A DNA stretch of 58,307 nucleotides, taken from the NCBI GenBank assembly GCA_018715045.1, contig DVMH01000015.1:1-58307 (forward strand). The letters run 5' to 3'. The notes under the pieces were generated by a model. That model was not told the origin of the DNA. It was given only the letters and a program-made list of their open reading frames with translations, and searched no databases. This DNA is from Candidatus Avidehalobacter gallistercoris (lineage in GTDB: Bacteria > Bacillota > Dehalobacteriia > UBA4068 > UBA4997). This document shows positions 23,709 through 32,345 of the stretch, piece by piece; the stretch's first letter is position 1, and the number at the start of each line of letters is the position of its first letter. Both the position numbers and the translations under genes were made by a program.

Positions 23709-24752
23709 TTGACAAAAAATGGTTTTGATAATACGCATAGTTTAAGCGCCCGGCCGCTGCGGGAGCCTGCGGCTGAGGCGACCCGCGCCGTGCCGGCTGG
23801 CCACAAGCTGCAGGAACAGCTTTTGGAACGTGGCGAGACGCTGCTGAAGCTGCTGGAAGAAGGGCTTTCTGTTCGCCTGGTGCCGCGCGGGGAGGAACTG
23901 TTGGTGTTCGGGCAGGCCGGCGAGGTCGAACGGGCGGCGGCGGTGTTGAAGCAGCTATTAGATCTGGTGGCGGCTGGCGGCGAACTGGATCAGGTGGCGC
24001 TGAACTATCAGATGGCGCTTTACGACCAGCGGCTGGCTGGCGGCGCCCCTGGTGGCGTGGCGGAGCTTTCCCGTACCATATATGTGACTCCCAAGGGGCG
24101 GGAGATTCGCGCCAAATCCTACGGTCAGCATGCCTATCTCACTGCGATAGATAACCATGACATCACGTTCGGCATTGGTCCGGCGGGAACTGGCAAAACC
24201 TATCTGGCAGTGATCAAGGCGGCGGACGCGCTGAAAAAGCGTCGGGTGAAGAAGTTGGTGCTGGTGCGCCCAGCGGTGGAGGCAGGCGAAAAGCTGGGCT
24301 TTCTGCCGGGCGATATGCAGGAAAAGGTCAATCCCTATCTCCGACCCATTTATGATGCGCTGGACGATGCTTTGGGCGCAGAGACATCGGCCAAATATAT
24401 GGAGCGTGGGTTGATCGAAGTGGTGCCGCTGGCGTATATGCGTGGGCGCACGCTGGACGCGTCTTTCATTATTCTGGACGAGGCGCAGAACACTACTCCG
24501 CCTCAGATGAAGATGTTTCTTACCCGTATGGGTCAGAACAGCAAAGCCGTGGTGACGGGCGATATCACGCAGATAGATCTGCCCGGCGGCGTATATTCCG
24601 GGCTTAAGGACGCGCAGCGGGTGCTCTCAGGTATTAACGGCATTGCGTTCTGCTATCTGACTGATCTGGACGTGGTGCGCCACCCTCTGGTTCAGAAAAT
24701 AATTGAGGCGTATGCGCGGCAGGAGGCTGAGCACGCCAAGAAAGAGATGTGA
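23709..24752 (+). CDS. phoH: PhoH family ATPase
   Basis: About 347 residues. An N-terminal KH-like domain (roughly 30-105) is followed by the PhoH nucleotide-binding domain with Walker A GPAGTGKT (about 157-164) and Walker B FIILDEAQNTTPPQMKMFLTRMG (about 252-274), then VVTGDITQIDLP. PhoH proteins are cytosolic RNA-linked ATPases or helicases. The TTG at 23709 is chosen because GGGAGG lies 7 nt upstream; an in-frame ATG at 23676 has no site. First gene of the pgpH-ybeY-era-recO block. Confidence 0.9.
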   Translation: MTKNGFDNTHSLSARPLREPAAEATRAVPAGHKLQEQLLERGETLLKLLEEGLSVRLVPRGEELLVFGQAGEVERAAAVLKQLLDLVAAGGELDQVALNYQMALYDQRLAGGAPGGVAELSRTIYVTPKGREIRAKSYGQHAYLTAIDNHDITFGIGPAGTGKTYLAVIKAADALKKRRVKKLVLVRPAVEAGEKLGFLPGDMQEKVNPYLRPIYDALDDALGAETSAKYMERGLIEVVPLAYMRGRTLDASFIILDEAQNTTPPQMKMFLTRMGQNSKAVVTGDITQIDLPGGVYSGLKDAQRVLSGINGIAFCYLTDLDVVRHPLVQKIIEAYARQEAEHAKKEM

Positions 24753-24758
24753 CGATTT

Positions 24759-27023
24759 TTGAGCAGCACAAAGATCAATCTGGCTGATGGCAATCAGAAG
24801 CAGGGGTTCACCCGGCTGGGCTGGCTGTGGTTTTTTGTGATGATCGCGCTGACCTTTGCGATATTGGCCAGCAGTTTTCTTGCGGACAGAGTTTCTTTGG
24901 CCGAGGGTGATATTGCGCCAAGTAATGTTTATTATTTCGGCAATGCCACCACGTTTACCAGTCAGATCTACACCGAGCAGGCGCAGCAACTGGCGGCAGG
25001 AGAGGTTGAGCAGATCTATAAATATGATGAAAAAGTTGCGGTGGATATGCAGGTGCAGGTGGATACGCTGTTCGATTCTCTGCACGCCGTTCGGGTTTCT
25101 GACGCGGTGGACGAGGCGAAACTGCTGGAGCTGAACCGCCTGCTGACGCCGCCCGCGGCGGAGGGCGAGGAGGTTCAGCCGCCGAGCCAGGCAATATTGG
25201 AATATTTTCTCGGGTTGGACGATGCGGGCGAAACCCTGCTGCGGAACAGTCTGAAAAACGCGGTCAGTGCAGCCTATGGCCTGGGAGAGTTTGACGAGGA
25301 GGCTCTGCCCGAGGTGGAGGAGCAGTGCCGTGTCAACATCGATGCCATTGCGCAAAGCGGCCGGGCGGCTAATTTTATGCGGCAGGCCATGCTGTTGCTG
25401 GAGTTTAAGCCTACCCATGTGTTTGACCAGGTGGCGACGATGGACGCTATCTCGCAGGCGATCAGCAGCGTGCAGCCCATATCCATTACGGTCTATCCAG
25501 GGCAATTGCTGATAACGCGCGGCGCGGTGGTTACTGCCGCTAACGTGGAAACGCTGGAAGCTGTTGGCCTGCAACAGCCGGGCAGCGGTTTGCAGGCGTA
25601 TCTCGGTCTGCTGCTGTTGGTTGTCATCTGCTATGCGCTGCTGCAAATGTACTGCACCAAAATGAGCGGCGATAATAACCTCGGCGTTGGCAACATTAAT
25701 CTGATAGCGATACTGTTTATCATCATGCTGTTGATCGCTCGAGTTATCACCTTGATTAAATTTGATTCTACCCTGGCGACGGACTGGATGCTGGGGCTGG
25801 CTATCCCCGTGCCTGCTTTTGCCATGCTGCTGGCGGCGCTGGTTAACAAGCGGACGGCCATCTTCGCCACGCTGATCATCAGTGTTTTCATCGGCATTAT
25901 GTGCGGTGCGCATATGCTATATGTGTTCGCGGCGCTGGTCGGCGGCCTGATGGGTATATTGCAGGTGGGGCGCATGAACTCGCGCAGCTATTACGCGCTG
26001 GCTGTGGTGAATATTTCCATGGCATATATGCTGGTCAGCGTTTCGTGGTGCTTCATGTGGAATTATGACCGGGCGGCGCTTTATATCGCTTTGCTTATGT
26101 CGCTGATTAATGGCGTGGTTTCTGTTATTTTAATGGTGGGAACACTGCCGTTGCTGGAGAGCGCGTTTGCCATTACCACCGATATCCGTCTGATGGAGCT
26201 TTCCAATATCAACCATCCTCTGCTGAAGAGACTGATGGTGGAGGCTCCCGGCACGTATAATCACAGTATTCTGGTGGGAAACCTGGCTGAGGCGGCGGCA
26301 GACAGAATTGGTGCGGACGGCCTGCTGGTACGCGTTGCATCCTATTTCCATGACATTGGTAAAATGAAGCGCCCCAATTTCTTTGTGGAGAACCAGAAGC
26401 CTGGCGAAAACCCGCACGATAAATTGCAGCCCAGTTTAAGCACATTCATTATTACCTCTCACACCAAAGAGGGCGCAGATATTGCGCGGAGCTATAAGCT
26501 GCCGAAAGAAATCATTGATATTATTGAACAGCATCACGGTACCAGTCTGGTGAAAGGCTTTTATAACAAGGCGGTGGAGGCTGCCAAGGCGCAGGATATC
26601 GAGACCGCTCAGCTGCGCGAAGAGGATTACCGCTATCCCGGGCCGATTCCGCAGACGCGGGAAGCCGCGCTGGTGATGCTGGCGGATAGCTGCCAGGCCG
26701 CGGTGCAGTCGATGACCGCGCCTACACCGGGGCAGATTGAAGGCATGGTGCGCGACATTATCAAAGGCAAGCTGAACGACGGGCAACTGAACCAGTGCGC
26801 GCTGACTTTCCGCGATCTGGACGTGATCGCGTCGGCATTTGCCACAATTCTGGTCGGGGCGAAACATTACCGCCTGCCTTATCCCGAGCAGCTGGCCAAA
26901 GAGTTGGCTGTCAAGACTAAAAAGGCGGAAAAAGAAGCTGAAAAGGCTTTGGATAAAACTGTCGAGAAAGCTGCTGAAAAAACTGCTGATGAAAAGCCGG
27001 CGAAGGAAAGTGAAGACGCATGA
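24759..27023 (+). CDS. pgpH: 7TM-HD family c-di-AMP phosphodiesterase (PgpH/YqfF)
   Basis: 754 residues. One transmembrane helix (about 20-40) is followed by a large extracytoplasmic 7TMR-HDED domain (about 45-290), seven membrane helices (about 300-480) and a cytosolic HD domain with HNHSILVGNLAEAAADRIG, YFHDIGK (about 527-533), SHTKEGADIA and EQHHGT. The HD residues that bind the metal pair are intact. The family hydrolyses c-di-AMP to pApA. The C-terminus is an unusual Lys/Glu/Ala-rich tail of about 45 residues. The start is a TTG 6 nt after phoH; it overlaps ybeY by 4 nt. Confidence 0.92.
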   Translation: MSSTKINLADGNQKQGFTRLGWLWFFVMIALTFAILASSFLADRVSLAEGDIAPSNVYYFGNATTFTSQIYTEQAQQLAAGEVEQIYKYDEKVAVDMQVQVDTLFDSLHAVRVSDAVDEAKLLELNRLLTPPAAEGEEVQPPSQAILEYFLGLDDAGETLLRNSLKNAVSAAYGLGEFDEEALPEVEEQCRVNIDAIAQSGRAANFMRQAMLLLEFKPTHVFDQVATMDAISQAISSVQPISITVYPGQLLITRGAVVTAANVETLEAVGLQQPGSGLQAYLGLLLLVVICYALLQMYCTKMSGDNNLGVGNINLIAILFIIMLLIARVITLIKFDSTLATDWMLGLAIPVPAFAMLLAALVNKRTAIFATLIISVFIGIMCGAHMLYVFAALVGGLMGILQVGRMNSRSYYALAVVNISMAYMLVSVSWCFMWNYDRAALYIALLMSLINGVVSVILMVGTLPLLESAFAITTDIRLMELSNINHPLLKRLMVEAPGTYNHSILVGNLAEAAADRIGADGLLVRVASYFHDIGKMKRPNFFVENQKPGENPHDKLQPSLSTFIITSHTKEGADIARSYKLPKEIIDIIEQHHGTSLVKGFYNKAVEAAKAQDIETAQLREEDYRYPGPIPQTREAALVMLADSCQAAVQSMTAPTPGQIEGMVRDIIKGKLNDGQLNQCALTFRDLDVIASAFATILVGAKHYRLPYPEQLAKELAVKTKKAEKEAEKALDKTVEKAAEKTADEKPAKESEDA

Positions 27024-27502
27024 AGCTGATTTTGAGCAATGAGACGCCAACAGCGCTGCCGAAAAACTGGGCGGCAGCGCTGCTGGCCGTGGGGGCGGAG
27101 ACGTTGCGCACCGAAAACAGCGGCGCAGGCTTGCGCCCGGCAGGGAGTATTCCGCGAGGGTTGGAGATTTCGCTGACATTGACTGATAACCCCGGTATAT
27201 ATAAATTAAACCGGGAATTCCGTGGGGTTGACAGGCCGACCGACGTGCTTTCTTTTCCGCAGTTTGCGGCGGAAGAAATGATACCGGCTGGCGCGACACT
27301 GGGCGATATTGTGATATCATTGCCGCAGATGGCGGCGCAGGCATTGGAATATGGTCACAGCCAAAAGCGGGAATTCTGCTTTTTGTTCGTGCATGGGCTG
27401 CTGCATCTGCTGGGTTATGACCATGAGATTTCCGCTGCGGCGGAGGAACAGCAGTTTGACCGCCAACGTGAAGTGTTGGCGGCGCTGGGCATTATGCGAT
27501 AG
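27020..27502 (+). CDS. ybeY: Endoribonuclease YbeY (rRNA maturation)
   Basis: 160 residues. The zinc site H-x3-H-x5-H is present as HGLLHLLGYDH (about 124-134), with the conserved FRGVDRPTDVLSFP segment near 70-85. YbeY acts in 16S rRNA 3' end maturation and ribosome quality control. The N-terminus has an extra loop of about 20 residues compared with short homologs. ATGA overlap with pgpH implies translational coupling. In many Firmicutes dgkA and cdd follow ybeY; here era follows directly. Confidence 0.93.
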   Translation: MKLILSNETPTALPKNWAAALLAVGAETLRTENSGAGLRPAGSIPRGLEISLTLTDNPGIYKLNREFRGVDRPTDVLSFPQFAAEEMIPAGATLGDIVISLPQMAAQALEYGHSQKREFCFLFVHGLLHLLGYDHEISAAAEEQQFDRQREVLAALGIMR

Positions 27503-27515
27503 GCAGGGATAAATT

Positions 27516-28457
27516 ATGGATCTTGACGCATATTTTGGACATAAGGCGGAACCGGCGGGCTATAAATCGGGTTTTGTGGCGCTGGTGGGGCGGCCTAACG
27601 CTGGCAAAAGCACTCTGCTGAACCGGGTGTTGGGGCAGAAAGTGGCGATCGTTTCGGACAAGCCTCAGACAACTCGCACTAAAATTCAGGGGATTTACAC
27701 TGATGAGCGTATGCAGGCGGTGTTTTTTGACACGCCAGGTATTCATAAGGCTGGAAATAAGCTGGGTAAATATATGAATCAAGCGGCAGAGATGACGTTC
27801 GGCGACGTAGATATTATTTGCTATCTGGTGGATGCGTCCGTGCCGTTTGGCGGCGGCGAGGCTCATATCTGCCGGGAGCTTTCGGCGCAGAAAACGCCGG
27901 TTTTTCTGCTGCTGAACAAACTTGATTTGCTGGACGAAGCGGCGCTTAACGCGGTGCGGGCGGTATATATGGAAAAGCTGCCCGGTGCGAGAATTCTGGC
28001 TATTTCCGCCCGGAATGGCGACGGCGTTGAGGCATTGCTGTATGCACTCTATGCGGCGCTGCCGGAGGGGCCGCGCTATTATGACCCTGAGCAGGTGACT
28101 GATCAGCCGGAGCGTCAAATCATGGCCGAAATTATCCGGGAGAAGATATTTCTGCAAACGCGTGAGGAGATACCTCATGCCGTGGCAGTGACACTTAACC
28201 AATATCAGCGGCGCGGGAACGGTATGCTTTATCTGGAGGCGTTCATTTACGTGGAGCGCGACAGCCAGAAAGGCATCATCATTGGTAAGGGGGGCTCAAT
28301 GCTGCGGGAGATTGGCCGGGCAGCGCGGGCGGAAATCGAGAGTCTGTTTGACGAGCAGATTTATCTGGAACTGCGCGTTAAGGTGAAAAAGGATTGGCGC
28401 GACGACCCGCTGCTGCTGAAAAGCCTGGGTTATGATATAAAGAAACTGCGGGGATGA
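27516..28457 (+). CDS. era: GTPase Era
   Basis: 313 residues. G1 GRPNAGKST (25-33), G2 threonine in TTRTKIQGI, G3 DTPGIH, G4 NKLD, then the C-terminal KH domain with GKGGSMLREIGRAAR. Era binds the 3' end of 16S rRNA during 30S assembly. The N-terminus is about 15 residues longer than E. coli Era. Follows ybeY by 13 nt and precedes recO by 3 nt. Confidence 0.95.
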   Translation: MDLDAYFGHKAEPAGYKSGFVALVGRPNAGKSTLLNRVLGQKVAIVSDKPQTTRTKIQGIYTDERMQAVFFDTPGIHKAGNKLGKYMNQAAEMTFGDVDIICYLVDASVPFGGGEAHICRELSAQKTPVFLLLNKLDLLDEAALNAVRAVYMEKLPGARILAISARNGDGVEALLYALYAALPEGPRYYDPEQVTDQPERQIMAEIIREKIFLQTREEIPHAVAVTLNQYQRRGNGMLYLEAFIYVERDSQKGIIIGKGGSMLREIGRAARAEIESLFDEQIYLELRVKVKKDWRDDPLLLKSLGYDIKKLRG

Positions 28458-28460
28458 ATC

Positions 28461-29240
28461 ATGGATACGCGGGCAAAAACGGATGAATGTTTGATACTGC
28501 GTGGGCGCGACTATAAAGAAAGCGACCGGCTGCTGATCGTGTTCAGCCGGCGTTATGGTAAGTTTTCCTGTTTGGCGAAAGGGGTGCGGCGCGCTAACAG
28601 CAAGCTGAAAGCCGGAACACAGCTTTTCTCTTATTCCCGGCTGACGTTTACGGCGGGAAAAAGTCTGCCGCTGGTGACGCAGGGCGAGGCGGTGGAGGCC
28701 AGAGCTGAGCTGCGTGAGGATCTGACAAAAATTGCCTGTGCTTCTTATATCGGCGAAGTGCTGGACGCTGTGCTGCCGGAAAATAAGCCGCAGGAGGGTG
28801 TTTTTGTGCTGGCGGCGGCAGCGTTGACGCTGTTGGGTTCGCTGGACGAGCCTTTTTTGCTGCTTTCGTGCTTTGACTTACGCCTGCTGGCCGCGCTGGG
28901 ATACCGCTTGAATTTTGACGTCTGCGCGGCCTGCGGCAGAAGTACGCAGGGTAAAACATTTTATGCCAGCCCGGAAAGAGGCGGCGTTATCTGCGCAGGC
29001 TGCCAGGGGCGGCTGACAGATGTTTACGGGGAACATTTTCAGCCTCCCAGGCTTTCGGCCGGAGCCTGCCGCCTGCTGACCGGTCTTCTGAACTGGGAGC
29101 TGCGCCGGGTGTTCAAAGTCAAAGCCGCGCCCGCCATGCGGCAGGAAATTGACACGGCGCTTGCGTTTTATCTGGCCTATTATCTTGGCGCGCCGGCGGT
29201 CAGAGCCAGAAAGAATCTAAGCGTATATTATAAGGTATAA
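28461..29240 (+). CDS. recO: DNA repair protein RecO
   Basis: 259 residues. The N-terminal OB fold (about 1-80) includes ILRGRDYKESDRLLIVFSRRYGKFSCLAKGVRR. The helical C-terminal domain has a zinc-binding CAAC...CAGC motif (about residues 154 and 178). RecO loads RecA with RecF/RecR on SSB-coated gaps. ATG start, 3 nt after era. Confidence 0.92.
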   Translation: MDTRAKTDECLILRGRDYKESDRLLIVFSRRYGKFSCLAKGVRRANSKLKAGTQLFSYSRLTFTAGKSLPLVTQGEAVEARAELREDLTKIACASYIGEVLDAVLPENKPQEGVFVLAAAALTLLGSLDEPFLLLSCFDLRLLAALGYRLNFDVCAACGRSTQGKTFYASPERGGVICAGCQGRLTDVYGEHFQPPRLSAGACRLLTGLLNWELRRVFKVKAAPAMRQEIDTALAFYLAYYLGAPAVRARKNLSVYYKV

Positions 29241-29253
29241 ACGGCGGGCAATA

Positions 29254-29282
29254 TTGACAAGCCAACCGTAAATTGCTACAAT
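29254..29282 (+). promoter_or_regulatory. Promoter of glyQS
   Basis: TTGACA (29254-29259), 17-bp spacer, TACAAT (29277-29282), just after recO. There is no room for a T-box leader between it and the glyQ start (about 35 nt of leader), so glyQS is not under T-box control here. Confidence 0.75.
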
Positions 29283-29325
29283 AATATTTTAGGAGTTTAT
29301 ACCCCAAAAAGGAGTGAATAACAGC

Positions 29326-30252
29326 ATGAATTTTCAGCAGCTAATACTGAATCTGCAAAAATACTGGGGCGAGCAGGGTTGCATTATTTTGCAGCCCTAT
29401 GACATCGAAAAGGGCGCGGGAACTATGAATCCCGCTACTTTCCTGCGCGCGCTGGGGCCGGAACCCTGGCACGTTGCCTATGTGGAGCCGTCTCGCCGTC
29501 CGACGGACGGGCGCTATGGCGAAAACCCCAACCGCCTGCAGCATTATTTCCAGTTTCAGGTGATATTGAAGCCTTCTCCGGATAACGTGCAGGAGCTTTA
29601 TCTGGATAGTCTGAGGGCTCTCGGGATCGATCCTCTGGAGCATGATATCCGCTTTGTGGAGGATAACTGGGAAAGCCCGACTCTGGGAGCATGGGGGCTT
29701 GGCTGGGAGGTCTGGCTGGACGGCATGGAGGTCACCCAGTTTACCTACTTCCAGCAGTGCGGCGGTATTGACTGCAAGCCTGTCTGCGCCGAGATAACCT
29801 ATGGCATTGAGCGGCTGGCCATGTTTATCCAAAATGTGGACAGCGTTTACGATATTAACTGGGTGGGCGATATCAGCTATGGCGATGTTTACCACCAGAA
29901 TGAGGTCGATTATTCCACCTATAACTTCCAGGTTTCCGACGCGGATATGCTGTTTCGCTTGTTCGATATGTATGAGGCTGAAACGCACAAGGTCATTGAG
30001 GCCGGGCTGGTGCAGCCTGCCTATGATTATGCGCTGAAATGTTCGCATACTTTTAACCTGTTGGATGCGCGGGGCGCTATCAGCGTGACCGAGCGCCAGA
30101 GTTTTATTGGACGCGTCAGGGCGCTGGCGCGTATGTGCGCTGAGGCTTATGTTGCACAGCGCGAGCGTTTGGGCTATCCCATGCTGAAAGACGAAAAAAT
30201 TCGCGCCGGGCTGGGGCTTGTTCCGGCGGAGCAGAAGGAGGCGGCGGAATAA
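29326..30252 (+). CDS. glyQ: Glycyl-tRNA synthetase alpha subunit
   Basis: 308 residues, class II core of the heterotetrameric enzyme. It begins [48 protein letters not shown] and includes [26 protein letters not shown] and YGIERLAMF, all typical. It activates glycine with ATP; the beta subunit binds tRNA. ATG 29326 with AAGGAG upstream; a GTG 12 nt earlier is too close to the site. Its stop overlaps the glyS start by 1 nt. Confidence 0.95.
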   Translation: MNFQQLILNLQKYWGEQGCIILQPYDIEKGAGTMNPATFLRALGPEPWHVAYVEPSRRPTDGRYGENPNRLQHYFQFQVILKPSPDNVQELYLDSLRALGIDPLEHDIRFVEDNWESPTLGAWGLGWEVWLDGMEVTQFTYFQQCGGIDCKPVCAEITYGIERLAMFIQNVDSVYDINWVGDISYGDVYHQNEVDYSTYNFQVSDADMLFRLFDMYEAETHKVIEAGLVQPAYDYALKCSHTFNLLDARGAISVTERQSFIGRVRALARMCAEAYVAQRERLGYPMLKDEKIRAGLGLVPAEQKEAAE

Positions 30253-32327
30253 TGGCGAAGGATCTGCTGTTTGAGATCGGTATTGAGGAAATTCCCGCGC
30301 GGTTTATGGAACCGGCGCTGAATCAGCTGGCGCAACTAATGCGTGACGCGCTTGCCGAGGCCGGGCTGAAATATGAGAATTTGCAAACCTATGGCACGCC
30401 GCGCCGCATTGCTCTGGTGATCGATCAGTTGGACGAGGTGCAGCCTGACCGTGAAACCGAAAGTAAAGGTCCGGCGGTCAAAGCGGCCTACGACACGGAC
30501 GGCCAGCCGACCAGGGCTCTCTTGGGCTTCTGCCGGAGTCAGGGAATTGAACCCCAAGACGTGTTGACCAAGGAGATCAAGGGCGTGGAATATGTCTACG
30601 CTTTGAAGAAGATCAAGGGCGGCCATACGGCGGAAATGCTGCCTCAGATGCTGGCCAGCGCCGTGCATAAAATTTACTTTCCCAAGCCGATGCGCTGGGG
30701 CTATAACGAGATGCGCTTTGCCCGGCCGATTCGCTGGCTGGTGTTGCTGTTTGGGCAAGACGTGCTGCCGCTTGAGCTGGCGGGTGTCCAGGCCGGCCGC
30801 TTTAGCCGGGGACACCGTTTCCTGGGCAGCGATCATGTGGAGATAAAAGAACCGACGCTATATTTCGATACGCTGCAAAAACAGTATGTTATCGTCGATC
30901 AGTCTGTGCGTCGCGAAAAGATATGGCAGCAGATTCAGGCGGTGGCAAAAATTGCGGGCGGCACGGTGAAGCCGGACGAGGAATTGCTTTCTGAGCTGGT
31001 TTATATTCTGGAATATCCCACGGCGTTGCTTGGCCGTTTTGATAATAAGTATCTGGAGATACCGCAGGAGCTTGTTGTTACACCAATGCGCGAGCATCAG
31101 CGCTATTTCCCGGTTTATGACGCGGCGGGCGAGATGCTGCTGCCGAATTTTATTACCGTGCGTAACGGCAACAGCGATCATTTGGACGTGGTGGCGGCGG
31201 GCAATGAAAAGGTGCTGGCCGCACGTTTGGCTGACGCGGCGTTTTTCTGGAACGAGGACTGCCGTCATAAGCTTGCTGATAATGCACCGCGATTAGCTCA
31301 TATCGTGTTTCATGAAAAGCTGGGCACACTGGAAGCCAAGGTGCAGCGGATAGCTAAAATTGCGGCGGCGATTGCCGAAAAACTCGGTTTCTCCACGGCT
31401 GACAAGCAGGACACCCAGCGGGCGGCGGAGTTGGCCAAATGCGATCTGGTTTCCAACGCTGTGTATGAATTTACAGAACTGCAGGGCATTATGGGCGAGT
31501 ATTATGCCAAAAACGACGGCGAGACAGTGCAGGTGGCGGCGGCTATTCGTGAGCATTATCTGCCGCGTTTTGCAGGAGACGGGCTGCCGAAAACCAATGC
31601 CGGTATTGCACTGGCGCTGGCCGACCGTATTGACAGCTTGGCCGGGTTCTTTTCGCAGCGCATGATTCCCACCGGATCTCAGGATCCTTACGCTCTGCGG
31701 CGCGCGGCCATCGGCGTCTGTCAGATTATTATACAGTATAAATTGCCCTTGGATTTGGCGGAGCTGTCGAAGTTGGCGCTTTCGCTCTATGACGTGCCGC
31801 AGGAAGCAGCGCAGGATGAGACATTGCAGGCTCTTGCAGCTTTCTTCCGTCAGAGGGTGGATAATATGCTTTCCGATGAGGGCGTCAGTTACGACGTTAT
31901 TAACGCGGCGGCGGCACTGCCTTTTGCCGTGCCGCTGACCAATTACCGAAAGGCGCATGCTTTGGCTGACTTCAAGCATGACGCGGCATTTGCCCAGTTG
32001 ATGGCGGGATATAACCGGGCGTTTAACCTGCTGAAAAATGTCAGGGAGTTATATGATGTGGATGCAGCATTGTTTGAGACCCCGGCGGAGCATGATCTGT
32101 TCGCGGCAGAAAATGCAGCGGCGGACGCAGTACGGCAGGCTTTGGCTGCGGAGGATTATCCGGCGGCGCTCAGAGCTCTGGCGGCCATTCGTCCGCAGAT
32201 CGATGCGTTCTTTGAGGCCGTGCTGATCATGGCGGAGGACGCAAAGGTGCGCAGCAACCGTCTGGGGCTGCTGCAAAAGCTGGTGGCGCTCTCGGCCGGC
32301 CTCGGCGATTTGGCGAAACTGGCGTAA
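30252..32327 (+). CDS. glyS: Glycyl-tRNA synthetase beta subunit
   Basis: 691 residues, usual length. Begins DLLFEIGIEEIPARFMEPAL. The middle shows PMREHQRYFPVYD and RLADAAFFWNED motifs, then an HD-like helical region (about 350-450) and a C-terminal DALR-type anticodon-binding domain ending VMAEDAKVRSNRLGLL-like, here VLIMAEDAKVRSNRLGLLQKL. It binds tRNA-Gly and completes the alpha2beta2 enzyme. It is followed 18 nt later by addB. Confidence 0.95.
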   Translation: MAKDLLFEIGIEEIPARFMEPALNQLAQLMRDALAEAGLKYENLQTYGTPRRIALVIDQLDEVQPDRETESKGPAVKAAYDTDGQPTRALLGFCRSQGIEPQDVLTKEIKGVEYVYALKKIKGGHTAEMLPQMLASAVHKIYFPKPMRWGYNEMRFARPIRWLVLLFGQDVLPLELAGVQAGRFSRGHRFLGSDHVEIKEPTLYFDTLQKQYVIVDQSVRREKIWQQIQAVAKIAGGTVKPDEELLSELVYILEYPTALLGRFDNKYLEIPQELVVTPMREHQRYFPVYDAAGEMLLPNFITVRNGNSDHLDVVAAGNEKVLAARLADAAFFWNEDCRHKLADNAPRLAHIVFHEKLGTLEAKVQRIAKIAAAIAEKLGFSTADKQDTQRAAELAKCDLVSNAVYEFTELQGIMGEYYAKNDGETVQVAAAIREHYLPRFAGDGLPKTNAGIALALADRIDSLAGFFSQRMIPTGSQDPYALRRAAIGVCQIIIQYKLPLDLAELSKLALSLYDVPQEAAQDETLQALAAFFRQRVDNMLSDEGVSYDVINAAAALPFAVPLTNYRKAHALADFKHDAAFAQLMAGYNRAFNLLKNVRELYDVDAALFETPAEHDLFAAENAAADAVRQALAAEDYPAALRALAAIRPQIDAFFEAVLIMAEDAKVRSNRLGLLQKLVALSAGLGDLAKLA

Positions 32328-32345
32328 ATTTACGGTTATAGTATA

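Noticed and set aside
24627-25913. 428-codon minus-strand frame opposite pgpH
   Set aside because: Gln/His/Arg-rich antisense composition; pgpH has clear domains and operon context.
29241-29325. T-box leader upstream of glyQS
   Set aside because: Only about 85 bases separate recO and glyQ, already occupied by a promoter; no specifier stem or T-box sequence.
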